Shown: piece after piece, positions 37,440 to 48,153 of the stretch | Layout of the letters: each line of letters opens with the position of its first letter | Position numbering within the stretch: the stretch's first letter is position 1 | From: Halomonas sp. SpR1 | GTDB taxonomy: Bacteria; Pseudomonadota; Gammaproteobacteria; Pseudomonadales; Halomonadaceae | Length of the DNA stretch: 64,000 nt | Assembly (NCBI RefSeq): GCF_031010175.1 | Contig: NZ_JAUAMB010000028.1 | Location: 1 to 64,000, forward strand | Direction of reading: 5' to 3' | Notes under the pieces: generated by a model | Seen by the model: only the letters and a program-made list of their open reading frames with translations | What the model was told of the DNA's origin: nothing | Database searches by the model: none | Position numbers and translations under genes: made by a program

Positions 37440-39505
37440 TGGCTGTAAATACCCTTTTACTAGAACTCGGTGCAGAAGAGCTTCCTCCCACGGCCCTGAA
37501 CGCGCTCTCTGATGCGTTTGCCGCAGGAATAGAGAAAGGCCTGCAAGAAGCCGATGTTCCCTTCGCCACTGTTACCGCTTTTGCAACGCCACGACGTTTA
37601 GCGGTACAAGTGCGCGAGCTGGCTGATAAGCAGCCTGACCGCGACGTTGAGCGCCGCGGACCAGCGCTGGCGGCTGCCTTTAAGGATGGCGTTGCTACCA
37701 AAGCTGCGGAAGGCTTCGCCCGCTCCTGTGGCGTCAGCGTCGACGAACTGATTCACCTGGAAACCGACAAAGGCACCTGGCTAGGTTTCCGCGAGCAGCA
37801 GCAAGGGGAAACTATTCAAGCGCTGCTGCCCGAAATTATCCGCAAGTCCATCAGTGCTCTCCCGGTGCCTAAAAACATGCGCTGGGGTGCTTCACGGGTT
37901 GAGTTTTCCCGTCCCGCTCACTGGCTGGTAGCTCTTTATGGTAGCGATGTAGTGGCCGCTGAGGCGCTCGGCCTAGAGGCGAGCTGCACCACCTACGGCC
38001 ACCGCTTCCACGCCCCTGATGCTATCCAGCTGGCCCACGCCGACGAGTACGTCGCTGCGCTGGAAAACGCCTATGTACTGGTGGATCGGGAACAGCGCCG
38101 CGAGCGTATCCGCGAGCAGGTATTGGCAGAAGCGGAGGTTCAAGAAGCCAATGCGGTTATCGACGAAGATCTGCTAGTAGAAGTAAGCGGCTTGGTAGAG
38201 TGGCCGGTCGCCCTCACGGGTAGCTTCGATGAGCGCTTTCTGGAAGTGCCCGCCGAGTGCTTGATCTCCTCAATGAAGGCTAACCAAAAATATTTCCACC
38301 TATTGGACGACGCTGGCAAGCTGAAGCCGTTATTTATCACCATTGCCAATATCGACAGCACAGACCCCGATCAGGTGATTGCCGGTAACGAGAAAGTTAT
38401 TCGCCCGCGCTTAGCCGATGCGGCGTTTTTCTACGACACCGATAGAAAGCGTACCCTAGCTTCGCGCATTCCCCAGTTGGAGAGCGTGGTCTTCCAGCAG
38501 CAGCTGGGCACACTGGCGGATAAAGCCCGCCGCAGTACGGTTATCGCGACCTTTATCGCCCAGCGTATCAATGGCGATGTCGCTTACGCCCAGCGCGCTG
38601 TAGCGCTTGCCAAGTGTGACCTGGTCACCGAGATGGTGCTCGAATTCCCCGAGCTTCAGGGCATTATGGGGCGCTACTACGCTGAGCAGGATGGCGAACC
38701 CGCGGAGGTTGCCCAAGCGCTTGAGGAGCAGTACCTGCCGCGTTTTGCTACCGATACTATCCCCCAGAGTACCACCGGCAAAGTGTTGGCCCTGGCTGAT
38801 CGCTTGGATACCCTGGTAGGTATCTTCGGGATTGGTCAGCGCCCTACCGGTGCAAAAGATCCTTTCGCTCTACGTCGTGCGTCTATTGGTGTGCTTAACA
38901 TTCTGGTCAAAGGTGAGCTCAACCTCGATCTGCGTGAGCTGCTCACCGCTGCCGCAGAGCAGCACCAGGATCTACCTAAGGCGGACGGTTTAGTTGAAGA
39001 TGTGCTGACTTATATGTTGGATCGCTTCCGTGCCTGGGGCCAGGAAGAAGGCATCAGCGCTGAAATGTACCTGGCCGTGCGTGCCCGACCGGTTACCAAC
39101 CCGCTCGACTTCGCTCGCCGCCTGCGCGCAGTGAAGGCCTTTGCCCAGCGTGACGAAGCTGCAGCACTGGCCGCTGCTAACAAGCGGGTTTCGAATATTC
39201 TAAGCAAACAGGCCCATGACGGCAGCACACCAGTCGATCAAAGCTTATTACAGGAAGACGCTGAGCGAGCGCTATACGATGCTGTGACGGGTAGCCAAGT
39301 GCAGGTTGCACCGCTATTTGCTGCGGGTGACTATCAGCAAGCTCTCGACGAACTTGCCACATTACGCGATCCAGTGGATGCCTTCTTCGACCAGGTAATG
39401 GTGATGGCGGACGACCAGGCTATTCAGCGCAATCGGTTAGCGCTTCTTGCTAGCCTTCAGGCCCTGTTTTTAGAAGTCGCCGATATCTCGCTGCTACCTC
39501 AGTAA
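37439..39505 (+). CDS. glyS: Glycyl-tRNA synthetase beta subunit
   Basis: tRNA-binding partner of GlyQ. The 688-residue product begins LLLELGAEELPPTALNALSDAF and contains RRGPALAAAFKDG, KNMRWGASRVEFSRPAHWLVAL, FHAPDAIQL, the metal-dependent phosphohydrolase-like middle (FPELQGIMGRYYA), and DPFALRRASIGVLNI near the C-terminus, as in E. coli GlyS. It is translationally coupled to glyQ (TAATG) and ends just before an intrinsic terminator. Confidence 0.97.
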   Translation: MAVNTLLLELGAEELPPTALNALSDAFAAGIEKGLQEADVPFATVTAFATPRRLAVQVRELADKQPDRDVERRGPALAAAFKDGVATKAAEGFARSCGVSVDELIHLETDKGTWLGFREQQQGETIQALLPEIIRKSISALPVPKNMRWGASRVEFSRPAHWLVALYGSDVVAAEALGLEASCTTYGHRFHAPDAIQLAHADEYVAALENAYVLVDREQRRERIREQVLAEAEVQEANAVIDEDLLVEVSGLVEWPVALTGSFDERFLEVPAECLISSMKANQKYFHLLDDAGKLKPLFITIANIDSTDPDQVIAGNEKVIRPRLADAAFFYDTDRKRTLASRIPQLESVVFQQQLGTLADKARRSTVIATFIAQRINGDVAYAQRAVALAKCDLVTEMVLEFPELQGIMGRYYAEQDGEPAEVAQALEEQYLPRFATDTIPQSTTGKVLALADRLDTLVGIFGIGQRPTGAKDPFALRRASIGVLNILVKGELNLDLRELLTAAAEQHQDLPKADGLVEDVLTYMLDRFRAWGQEEGISAEMYLAVRARPVTNPLDFARRLRAVKAFAQRDEAAALAAANKRVSNILSKQAHDGSTPVDQSLLQEDAERALYDAVTGSQVQVAPLFAAGDYQQALDELATLRDPVDAFFDQVMVMADDQAIQRNRLALLASLQALFLEVADISLLPQ

Positions 39506-39532
39506 TCATCGGCTAATGAGTCTTAGCCCAAG

Positions 39533-39561
39533 CCCAGCCTCTTGTACGGCTGGGTTTTTTT
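39533..39561 (+). terminator. Intrinsic terminator after glyS
   Basis: CCCAGCC (39533-39539) pairs with GGCTGGG (39548-39554) and is followed by seven T residues, 28 bp after the glyS stop. Confidence 0.9.
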
Positions 39562-39576
39562 CACCTGGAACCTAAG

Positions 39577-39592
39577 TGTTCCACGTGAAACA
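39577..39592. promoter_or_regulatory. parS-type chromosome segregation site
   Basis: TGTTCCACGTGAAACA, a one-mismatch palindrome of the bacterial ParB-binding consensus, lies between glyS and gmhB. It is the farthest from oriC (about 7.4 kb) of four such sites. Confidence 0.85.
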
Positions 39593-39670
39593 CTTTTACG
39601 AGATCGAGCTAAAATAGTCAGCAAGCAAGCGAGTCGTACCATCGGCTAATACCGTCACAATAGGATCTCT

Positions 39671-40219
39671 ATGCTAAATGCCGAGAAACTTGTCATCCTC
39701 GATCGAGACGGTGTCATCAACCATGACTCCGATAACTACATCAAATCTATCGACGAGTGGATCCCCTACCCTTCTTCAATCACTGCCATTGCCCGCCTCA
39801 CCCGCGCGGGGTACTCCGTTGCCGTTGCTACGAATCAATCGGGCATTGCCCGTGGCTATTATAGCGAGGTCACCCTGCGTGCGATGCACGACCAGTTAAC
39901 AGCGTTAGTAGAAGCAGAAGGCGGGCGTATTGCTCATATCGCTTACTGCCCCCATGAACCAGATGATAAATGTCAGTGCCGTAAACCGCTACCAGGGTTA
40001 CTGCTACAAATTCAGAAGCACCTGGGGCTAAAAAGCTTAACTGGGAGTTGGATGGTTGGTGATAGTCTGAGGGATATCCAGGCGGGCGAAGCGGTCGGTT
40101 GCAAAACAGCGCTGGTGAGAACGGGAAAGGGAATTAAAACGGTGCAAAAAGGTGCTGGCCTTGATAAGACCAAGATCTTTGATGACTTGGCCCATTTTGT
40201 TAAGTGGCTTATTGAATAA
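39671..40219 (+). CDS. gmhB: D-glycero-beta-D-manno-heptose 1,7-bisphosphate 7-phosphatase
   Basis: HAD-family phosphatase between the two HldE steps of ADP-heptose synthesis. The 182-residue product has the nucleophile motif VILDRDGVINHDS, ATNQSGIARG, the zinc-binding cluster CPHEPDDKCQCRKP and MVGDSLRDIQAGEAVG. It sits away from hldE and hldD but after glyS, a common gammaproteobacterial position. AGGATCT is upstream of the ATG. Confidence 0.93.
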   Translation: MLNAEKLVILDRDGVINHDSDNYIKSIDEWIPYPSSITAIARLTRAGYSVAVATNQSGIARGYYSEVTLRAMHDQLTALVEAEGGRIAHIAYCPHEPDDKCQCRKPLPGLLLQIQKHLGLKSLTGSWMVGDSLRDIQAGEAVGCKTALVRTGKGIKTVQKGAGLDKTKIFDDLAHFVKWLIE

Positions 40220-40249
40220 CTAAGTAGCACCAAGCGAAGAGACTAGCAT

Positions 40250-40396
40250 TGTACGAAAAGTCGACGAGCGAAGGTCAGGCAAGGCAAAAAACGGCGAAAA
40301 AGCGGAGTTTACAGGGTGTAAATGAGCATTTTGATCGGACTCGCGCGCGAGCCGTTTTTTAACGCAGCATGGCCGAGCGCAGGCAGTTTTCGTACA
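40250..40396. repeat. 147-bp intergenic inverted-repeat element
   Basis: The ends TGTACGAAAA (40250-40259) and TTTTCGTACA (40387-40396) are perfect inverse copies. Further in, AAAAAACGGC pairs with GCCGTTTTTT, and the interior has TTTACA...TGTAAA. The whole is an imperfect palindrome without coding capacity, lying between gmhB and gyrB. It looks like a dispersed MITE/REP-type repeat. The rest of this 353-bp gap contains a bidirectional terminator and a parS site. Confidence 0.75.
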
Positions 40397-40453
40397 TAGC
40401 CTAGGGCTTTTTCCTTACCTAACCGTTTCGTTTGAGCATACTAGTGCTAGATT

Positions 40454-40493
40454 AAAAAAAGCGCCGCGACGGGATCCCATCGCGGCGCTTTTT
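40454..40493. terminator. Bidirectional intrinsic terminator (gmhB / gyrB)
   Basis: GCGCCGCGA (40461-40469) and TCGCGGCGC (40480-40488) enclose the small palindrome GGGATCCC; A-run on the left (40454-40460) and T-run on the right (40489-40493) give a U tract for either strand. It lies between convergent gmhB and gyrB. Confidence 0.88.
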
Positions 40494-40535
40494 ATGGTGA
40501 CATGCACCTGTTGAGGCTAAAGCTCGTTAAAGTAG

Positions 40536-40551
40536 TGTTTCACGTGAAACA
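40536..40551. promoter_or_regulatory. parS-type chromosome segregation site
   Basis: TGTTTCACGTGAAACA is a perfect 16-bp palindrome matching the ParB-binding consensus, 22 bp beyond the gyrB stop codon. Confidence 0.9.
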
Positions 40552-40572
40552 TCTTAACGTAATAAGCCTAAC

Positions 40573-43032
<2,460 letters not shown>

Positions 43033-43095
43033 CTACCCTTCCTGCGCTAGCATTACCCCGGTAGCTTGCTTGACCACACTTTTTACTGGTCTGCA

Positions 43096-44199
43096 CTAGC
43101 TATCGCTTAATAAATCACTGAGACCCTCTTTGCCATGTTTCACGTGAAACATTTCTACGGGGGTTCCAGCGCGCCAGGCATTTTTTAATGCAGAAGGTTC
43201 GACACTGGTAATAAATGCTTGGCACTGCATATCTTCGAGTAGCCCACAAAACTGTTGCCGATTCTGCTCGTCAAGCTCTGCTGGCAAATCATCGATAAGA
43301 TAAATACAGTGCCGCTGTGCTGTTCTTTCCAGAAACCGCCCCTGGGCGAGCTTTAACGCACTCACCACTAACTTTTGCTGGCCTCTGGAAAGCACTTCAA
43401 CAGCAGGCTGTTTATTTATCCTGATGCGTAAGTCGGCGCGCTGTGGGCCTTGCTGAGTAAACCCCATCTGCTGATCGGTTGGTCGACTATCCTGCAACAC
43501 CGCCGCTAGAGATCTCTCTTTGTCCCAACCTCTGGCGTAATGGAGCGACAACCCCGGCAAGGGAAGCAGCACTTTTAGGGTCTCTTCAAAGACTGGCAAA
43601 AAGTTACTGAACCAATCTCGACGTAGCGTATCCATCTGCTCGCCCCAAATGGCCAGCTCATGCTCCCACACCGCCATTTCCTGAGGATGTATTCTACCAC
43701 GCCTGAGCAGTGCATTCCGATGTTTCAACGCACGACGTGTGTGCTTCCAAATTGCTAGAAAATCGTGTTTCACGTGAAACACACCCCAGTCGAGAAACTC
43801 ACGACGACCGGCGGGTGAACCTTCAAGTAATCGAAACGCATCCGGGTTAATTAACTGCAGCGGCATCGCCTCTACCAGCTCTGCTAATCGAGCGTTTTTA
43901 TCGCCTTTCAAACGCAGTTCCAGCTCCCTCTGCGCACGTAACCGGCGTACGCCAAGGGTAACCTCAGGCTCACCACTTAAACGCCCGTACAGCGTCATAT
44001 ACGGCTGATCCATTTGGATCACGTGTCTTAACTGGCGCGTGCGAAAAGAGCGCCCCATTCCTAGAATATGAATACCTTCCAATAGGCTGGTTTTTCCACT
44101 GCCATTGGCACCACTAATAACATTGATACGCGAAGAGGGCTTCATCTCAACAGGCTGCAGGTTGCGCACAGCGTGAAAATTAAGCAGTGTCAGGCTCAT
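43096..44199 (-). CDS. recF: DNA replication and repair protein RecF
   Basis: SMC-like ATPase loading RecA at gaps with RecO/RecR. The 367-residue product has the Walker A ISGANGSGKTSLLEGI, the INPDAFRLLEGSPAGRREFLDWG segment, the ABC-type signature LSRGQQKLVVSALKLAQ and the Walker B YLIDDLPAELDEQN. Two perfect parS sequences lie inside the gene (43136-43151 and 43766-43781); both are in the same frame and translate as FHVKH, once mid-protein and once near the C-terminus. It lies between dnaN and gyrB. Confidence 0.96.
   Translation of the reverse strand: MSLTLLNFHAVRNLQPVEMKPSSRINVISGANGSGKTSLLEGIHILGMGRSFRTRQLRHVIQMDQPYMTLYGRLSGEPEVTLGVRRLRAQRELELRLKGDKNARLAELVEAMPLQLINPDAFRLLEGSPAGRREFLDWGVFHVKHDFLAIWKHTRRALKHRNALLRRGRIHPQEMAVWEHELAIWGEQMDTLRRDWFSNFLPVFEETLKVLLPLPGLSLHYARGWDKERSLAAVLQDSRPTDQQMGFTQQGPQRADLRIRINKQPAVEVLSRGQQKLVVSALKLAQGRFLERTAQRHCIYLIDDLPAELDEQNRQQFCGLLEDMQCQAFITSVEPSALKNAWRAGTPVEMFHVKHGKEGLSDLLSDS
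43136..43151. promoter_or_regulatory. parS-type site inside recF (3' end)
   Basis: A perfect TGTTTCACGTGAAACA within the last coding codons of recF, read as MFHVKH on the minus strand. Confidence 0.9.
43766..43781. promoter_or_regulatory. parS-type site inside recF (middle)
   Basis: A second perfect TGTTTCACGTGAAACA within recF, 630 bp from the other, read as VFHVKH on the minus strand. Confidence 0.9.
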
Positions 44200-44245
44200 C
44201 CTATTATCACCACTTAAAAGTCCTCGAAAGCGAGTATTCCAACGC

Positions 44246-44281
44246 GTTAGCGGCGCTTCTGCTACCAGAAGCGCCGCTAAC
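44246..44281. other. 16-bp perfect hairpin between dnaN and recF
   Basis: GTTAGCGGCGCTTCTG (44246-44261) and its exact inverse (44266-44281) enclose a 4-nt loop; the stem can extend by one to three further pairs. There is no U-run on either strand. In a dnaN-recF transcript it could be a processing or partial attenuation point. Confidence 0.75.
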
Positions 44282-44326
44282 GTGACCTGCCTGTTTATTT
44301 ATTGTCATGCCTCAAAACAAAGCCGT

Positions 44327-45430
44327 TTACAGGCGCATAGGCATAACGACATAAAGCGCATCGCCACCGCCGGGTTCTTCCAACAAAGCACTGCTATTGG
44401 GATCAGCCAGGGTAATTTGTACGCGATCTTCATTAAGCACGGTCAACACATCAACCAAATAGCCAACGTTAAAACCAACTTCCATCGCCCCACCGTTGTA
44501 CTCAACGGCGATATTCTCCTCGGCCTCTTCCTGCTCCGGGTTGTTGGCCATCACTTTAAGGTTATTCTCCTCAAGGTAAAGACGCACACCGCGGTACTTC
44601 TCATTAGAGAGAATGGCAGTACGTGAAAGCACCTGACGCAGCTCGGCACGCTCTGCAATCAATACCTTATCGCCATTGCGAGGAACTACGCGCTCGTAGT
44701 CAGGAAATTTACCGTCGATTAATTTGGAGGTGAAGGTAAAGTCTCCCGTATGGGCACGCACATGGCTGGAGCCAAGCGTTAAACTGACAGGCTCATCGCT
44801 ATCATCTAACAGACGTGATAACTCTAAAATCCCCTTGCGCGGCACAATCAGCTTTTGAGACTGACTAACAGAGACTTCAATTGGGCGCGAGCACATCGCC
44901 AGACGGTGCCCGTCAGTGGCTACCGTGCGCAGTAAATTGCTTTGAATTTCCAGTAGCATACCGTTGAGGTAATAACGCACATCCTGCTGCGCCATGGCAA
45001 ACGAGGTGGCTTCAATCAGGTGCTTTAAAGTACCACGGGGTACGCTAATCTCCTGGCTACCGTCCGCATCTTCAATATTGGGAAATTCAGCCACAGGGAG
45101 AGTCGAAAGAGTAAAACGCGAACGCCCACTGCGAAGTACCGCACGCCCCTCTTCAACACCCAGCTGAATGTCAGACTGATCGGGTAGTGATTTACAAATA
45201 TCCATCAGCTTACGCGCGGGCACTGTCGCAGAACCTGTCTGATCGACCTGGCTTGCCACCGTGCGACCAACGAGCTCGACTTCTAAATCAGTGCCGGTGA
45301 GCGATACCTGGTCACCCTCAACTTGAATCAGCACATTAGACAGTACTGGCAGCGTTTGTCGACGCTCAACAACACCAGCGACCAGAGTCAGCGGACGTAG
45401 CAGCGCCTCTCGGGAAATCGAAAATTTCAT
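44327..45430 (-). CDS. dnaN: DNA polymerase III beta sliding clamp
   Basis: Ring-shaped processivity clamp. The 367-residue product contains the three repeated clamp domains: MKFSISREALLRPLTLVAGVVERRQTLPVLSNVL at the start, FAMAQQDVRYYLNGMLLEI mid-protein, and the C-terminal LYVVMPMRL. GGAG lies 5 nt before the ATG at 45430; a TTG one codon earlier is in frame but unlikely. It is downstream of dnaA by 60 bp and upstream of recF. Confidence 0.98.
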   Translation of the reverse strand: MKFSISREALLRPLTLVAGVVERRQTLPVLSNVLIQVEGDQVSLTGTDLEVELVGRTVASQVDQTGSATVPARKLMDICKSLPDQSDIQLGVEEGRAVLRSGRSRFTLSTLPVAEFPNIEDADGSQEISVPRGTLKHLIEATSFAMAQQDVRYYLNGMLLEIQSNLLRTVATDGHRLAMCSRPIEVSVSQSQKLIVPRKGILELSRLLDDSDEPVSLTLGSSHVRAHTGDFTFTSKLIDGKFPDYERVVPRNGDKVLIAERAELRQVLSRTAILSNEKYRGVRLYLEENNLKVMANNPEQEEAEENIAVEYNGGAMEVGFNVGYLVDVLTVLNEDRVQITLADPNSSALLEEPGGGDALYVVMPMRL

Positions 45431-45490
45431 CAATACTCCGGTTCTATATCCTGAAAGACCTGCGCGTAACAGGCCCGTCCCATGGAATGA

Positions 45491-46957
45491 TTAACTGGTC
45501 AACAGGCGCAGTAAATTCTTGTAATCCTCACGAATATCCGCGCTCTCTTCCTGCAATGATTTCACTTTTCGGCAAGCGTGCAACACCGTTGTATGGTCAC
45601 GCCCACCAAAGGCATCGCCAATCTCAGGCAAGCTGTGATTGGTTAGCTCCTTTGCAAGCGCCATCGCCACCTGACGAGGGCGAGCAACTGAGCGTGAACG
45701 ACGCTTGGAAAGTAGATCCGCCACCTTAATCTTGTAATATTCGGCAACCGTACGCTGAATATTATCAACCCCAACCTGCTTATCCTGAAGGGCTAACAGG
45801 TCTTTCAGAGATTCTCGAATAAAGTCCTGGGTAATCGTTTTACCCATGAAGTGCGAATCAGCAATGACTTTTTTCAACGCACCTTCCAATTCGCGCACGT
45901 TGGAACGAATTTTCTGGGCAATAAAGAAAGCCGCATCGTGAGGCAAATCGACCTTAGCTTGGTCGGCCTTTTTCATCAAGATGGCCACGCGGGTTTCAAG
46001 CTCCGGCGGTTCAATGGCAACGGTAAGACCCCAACCAAAGCGTGACTTAAGGCGCTCCTCTACCCCACTGATCTCTTTCGGATAACGGTCTGAGGTGAGG
46101 ATCATCTGCTGCCCCCCCTCCAAAAGTGCGTTGAAGGTATGAAAGAACTCTTCTTGCGAACGCTCTTTTCCCGCAAAAAATTGAATATCATCAATAAGTA
46201 ACGCGTCGACACTACGGTAAAAGCGCTTGAAATCGTTAATCGCATTAAGCTGTAGCGCCTTGACCATATCGGCGACAAACCGCTCTGAGTGCAGGTACAC
46301 CACCCGGGCGTTTTCACGCCGAGTTGCCAAAGCGTTCCCCACCGCATGCATCAAGTGGGTTTTACCCAGGCCAACACCGCCGTATAAAAACAAGGGGTTA
46401 TAAGCGCCGCCAGGATTTTCAGACACCTGCCGAGAGGCCGCGCGTGCTAATTGGTTCGACTTACCTTCTACAAACGTATCGAAAGTAAAATTTGGATTGA
46501 GCCCACTGCCATGCTTCAGGCTCCCCTCTACCTGTACCTGACGTTCATTATTACGCCGACTCGGCGCTTCATCACGCAGCCTATCGATTTCGCGCTCATC
46601 GGCAATATCGCCTCGTGGCGGCGTGTGTACCGCTGGCGATGCCGGACGCGAAGATGAAGCCGATACAGGATTACCTAAATCACGATGCTGAGGGGCTTGG
46701 GTTGCCAAGCGGCGACTGCCTACCGTCAGGCTCACCTTAGGCGGTTTGGCCGGTGCGAGCTCCCGCATCAGCTCACTAATCCGCTTGGCATACTTATCGC
46801 TCACCCAATCGCGCACGAAGCGATTCGGCGCCAATAAGCGCAGCTCGTTGGACTCTCCTTCTTCTGCCTGCAGCGGGCGTATCCAGGTATTGAACTGCTG
46901 TGAATTCAGCTCATCCTGCAGGTTGTCCAGGCACTGTTGCCAAAGCGTCAGTGACAC
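45491..46957 (-). CDS. dnaA: Chromosomal replication initiator protein DnaA
   Basis: AAA+ initiator that binds oriC. The 488-residue product has the DnaB/DiaA-interacting N-terminus ([26 protein letters not shown]), a variable linker (about 85-150), the Walker [18 protein letters not shown], Walker [14 protein letters not shown], and the domain IV DNA-binding signature [39 protein letters not shown]. The start is GTG at 46957, as in E. coli, preceded by GGTGAG. Confidence 0.98.
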   Translation of the reverse strand: MSLTLWQQCLDNLQDELNSQQFNTWIRPLQAEEGESNELRLLAPNRFVRDWVSDKYAKRISELMRELAPAKPPKVSLTVGSRRLATQAPQHRDLGNPVSASSSRPASPAVHTPPRGDIADEREIDRLRDEAPSRRNNERQVQVEGSLKHGSGLNPNFTFDTFVEGKSNQLARAASRQVSENPGGAYNPLFLYGGVGLGKTHLMHAVGNALATRRENARVVYLHSERFVADMVKALQLNAINDFKRFYRSVDALLIDDIQFFAGKERSQEEFFHTFNALLEGGQQMILTSDRYPKEISGVEERLKSRFGWGLTVAIEPPELETRVAILMKKADQAKVDLPHDAAFFIAQKIRSNVRELEGALKKVIADSHFMGKTITQDFIRESLKDLLALQDKQVGVDNIQRTVAEYYKIKVADLLSKRRSRSVARPRQVAMALAKELTNHSLPEIGDAFGGRDHTTVLHACRKVKSLQEESADIREDYKNLLRLLTS

Positions 46958-47300
46958 TCATCTCACCATCGGTTGAAAACGGCCGACCATTGTAGCGCCC
47001 AAAGCCTCGGTTATCCACACGGGTTTAGCCTTCAATATTGACCTGTGGACAACTTGCAATGAGCCTATGGGAAAACCTTGTGGATCGGTGGGGGACAATC
47101 GTTAAAAATGCGCCTTATGCAATGGTTAACCACATCTATCCAACACCTTGTGGACGGCTTATACGGGACTTACACACAGATTTTTTATTATCATAGGCTA
47201 TTGAAAAATAATAATAAAAAATGCTTATCCACAAATAGTATCCCCACTATTAATAACAACAGGTTTAGAACTACCTATTAGTAATAGTAGTGTCCTCATT
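46958..47300. other. oriC: Chromosomal replication origin oriC
   Basis: The dnaA-rpmH intergenic region. DnaA boxes: TTATCCACA at 47011-47019 and 47225-47233 (perfect, plus); TTGTCCACA (minus) at 47044-47052; near matches at 47079-47087, 47126-47134 (TTAACCACA), 47149-47157 and 47170-47178 (TTACACACA). An AT-rich stretch at about 47180-47222 and 47236-47282, next to the 47225 box, is the likely unwinding element. No coding capacity is credible. Exact limits are uncertain. Confidence 0.88.
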
Positions 47301-47366
47301 AATTGCTACTCTCACTGCATCAATCACGCTGGCTGAGGTGTGATAACACTTTTATGCAAGGAAAAA

Positions 47367-47395
47367 TTGCACCCAGCAGAGGAAGTCTCTACAAT
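47367..47395 (+). promoter_or_regulatory. rpmH sigma-70 promoter
   Basis: TTGCAC (47367-47372), a 17-nt spacer and TACAAT (47390-47395), about 95 bp ahead of the rpmH ATG. The leader carries a short CCCGG/CCGGG hairpin with a T-run that might act as an attenuator, but this is weak. Confidence 0.75.
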
Positions 47396-47491
47396 TTCCG
47401 GTCTTGAATTGAATCTCCCCGGCTAGTTCCTCACTGGACCGGGCTTTTTGGAATTCACTTTCCGTCCTAAACCACGTGGGAATAACGAGTT

Positions 47492-47626
47492 ATGAAACGC
47501 ACTTTTCAACCTAGCGTTCTCAAGCGCAAGCGCGCGCATGGCTTCCGTGCTCGTATGGCAACCAAAAACGGTCGCGCCATCCTCGCACGTCGTCGTGCCA
47601 AGGGCCGCAAGCGTCTGAGCGCCTGA
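47492..47626 (+). CDS. rpmH: 50S ribosomal protein L34
   Basis: A 44-residue, very basic protein beginning [20 protein letters not shown] and ending [12 protein letters not shown], the universally conserved L34 sequence. It lies between oriC and rnpA as in most gammaproteobacteria. Too short for many gene callers but unmistakable. GAG precedes the ATG. Confidence 0.99.
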   Translation: MKRTFQPSVLKRKRAHGFRARMATKNGRAILARRRAKGRKRLSA

Positions 47627-47639
47627 TCTCGGATTGCGT

Positions 47640-48032
47640 GTGCCGCAGCAAGGCTTTCCCCGGCAATTACGGTTACTAAATGCTGGGGATTTTAGTCACG
47701 TGTTTGAGCAAGCCGACCTGAAAGTGCATGGCAAAGGTATGATGGCGTTAGTCCGCTTGAGTACTCGGGGACATCCCCGCCTTGGACTAGTGGTCAGCAA
47801 AAAAAATGTTAAACGCGCCGTAGATCGCAACCGTTTCAAGCGTCTGGTTAGAGAATCCGTTCGTCTTCGTCAAGATCAGCTACCCTCTGTGGATATAGTG
47901 GTGCTAGCACGACGCGGCGTTCAGGATATCGATAACGACACCTTGCATCGCCAGTTACATGGCATGTGGAAGCGACTTCAGCGTGACGCACAGGCGGTGT
48001 CAGCAGTACCAACGCCTAAGCGTGACACGTGA
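47640..48032 (+). CDS. rnpA: Ribonuclease P protein component
   Basis: Protein cofactor of RNase P for tRNA 5' processing. The 130-residue product has the conserved FPRQLRLLNAGDFSHVF, LGLVVSKKNVKRAVDRNRFKRLVRES (RNR motif) and the C-terminal VVLARRGVQDID. The GTG at 47640 has GGA 6 nt upstream; a TTG at 47634 in the same frame is the alternative. It is 13 bp after rpmH, forming the rpmH-rnpA pair. Confidence 0.94.
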   Translation: MPQQGFPRQLRLLNAGDFSHVFEQADLKVHGKGMMALVRLSTRGHPRLGLVVSKKNVKRAVDRNRFKRLVRESVRLRQDQLPSVDIVVLARRGVQDIDNDTLHRQLHGMWKRLQRDAQAVSAVPTPKRDT

Positions 48033-48153
48033 CCTTTGGTGCACCCCTCGCCGCTCGACCTCGGCCTGCCAACTGGCAGGCTTTCGTGTGTCAAGAGTCG
48101 AGTAAATGACACTGCGCCATTAGCATGTTCACCACCCAGCGGGCAGAACCCTC
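48033..48153. other. rnpA-yidC gap, no yidD seen
   Basis: Many gammaproteobacteria have yidD here, overlapping rnpA and yidC. This 121-bp gap is too short for it and no YidD-like cysteine-rich peptide is readable. It holds a short GCCTGCCA/TGGCAGGC hairpin (48064-48081) with no clear U-run. Confidence 0.6.
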
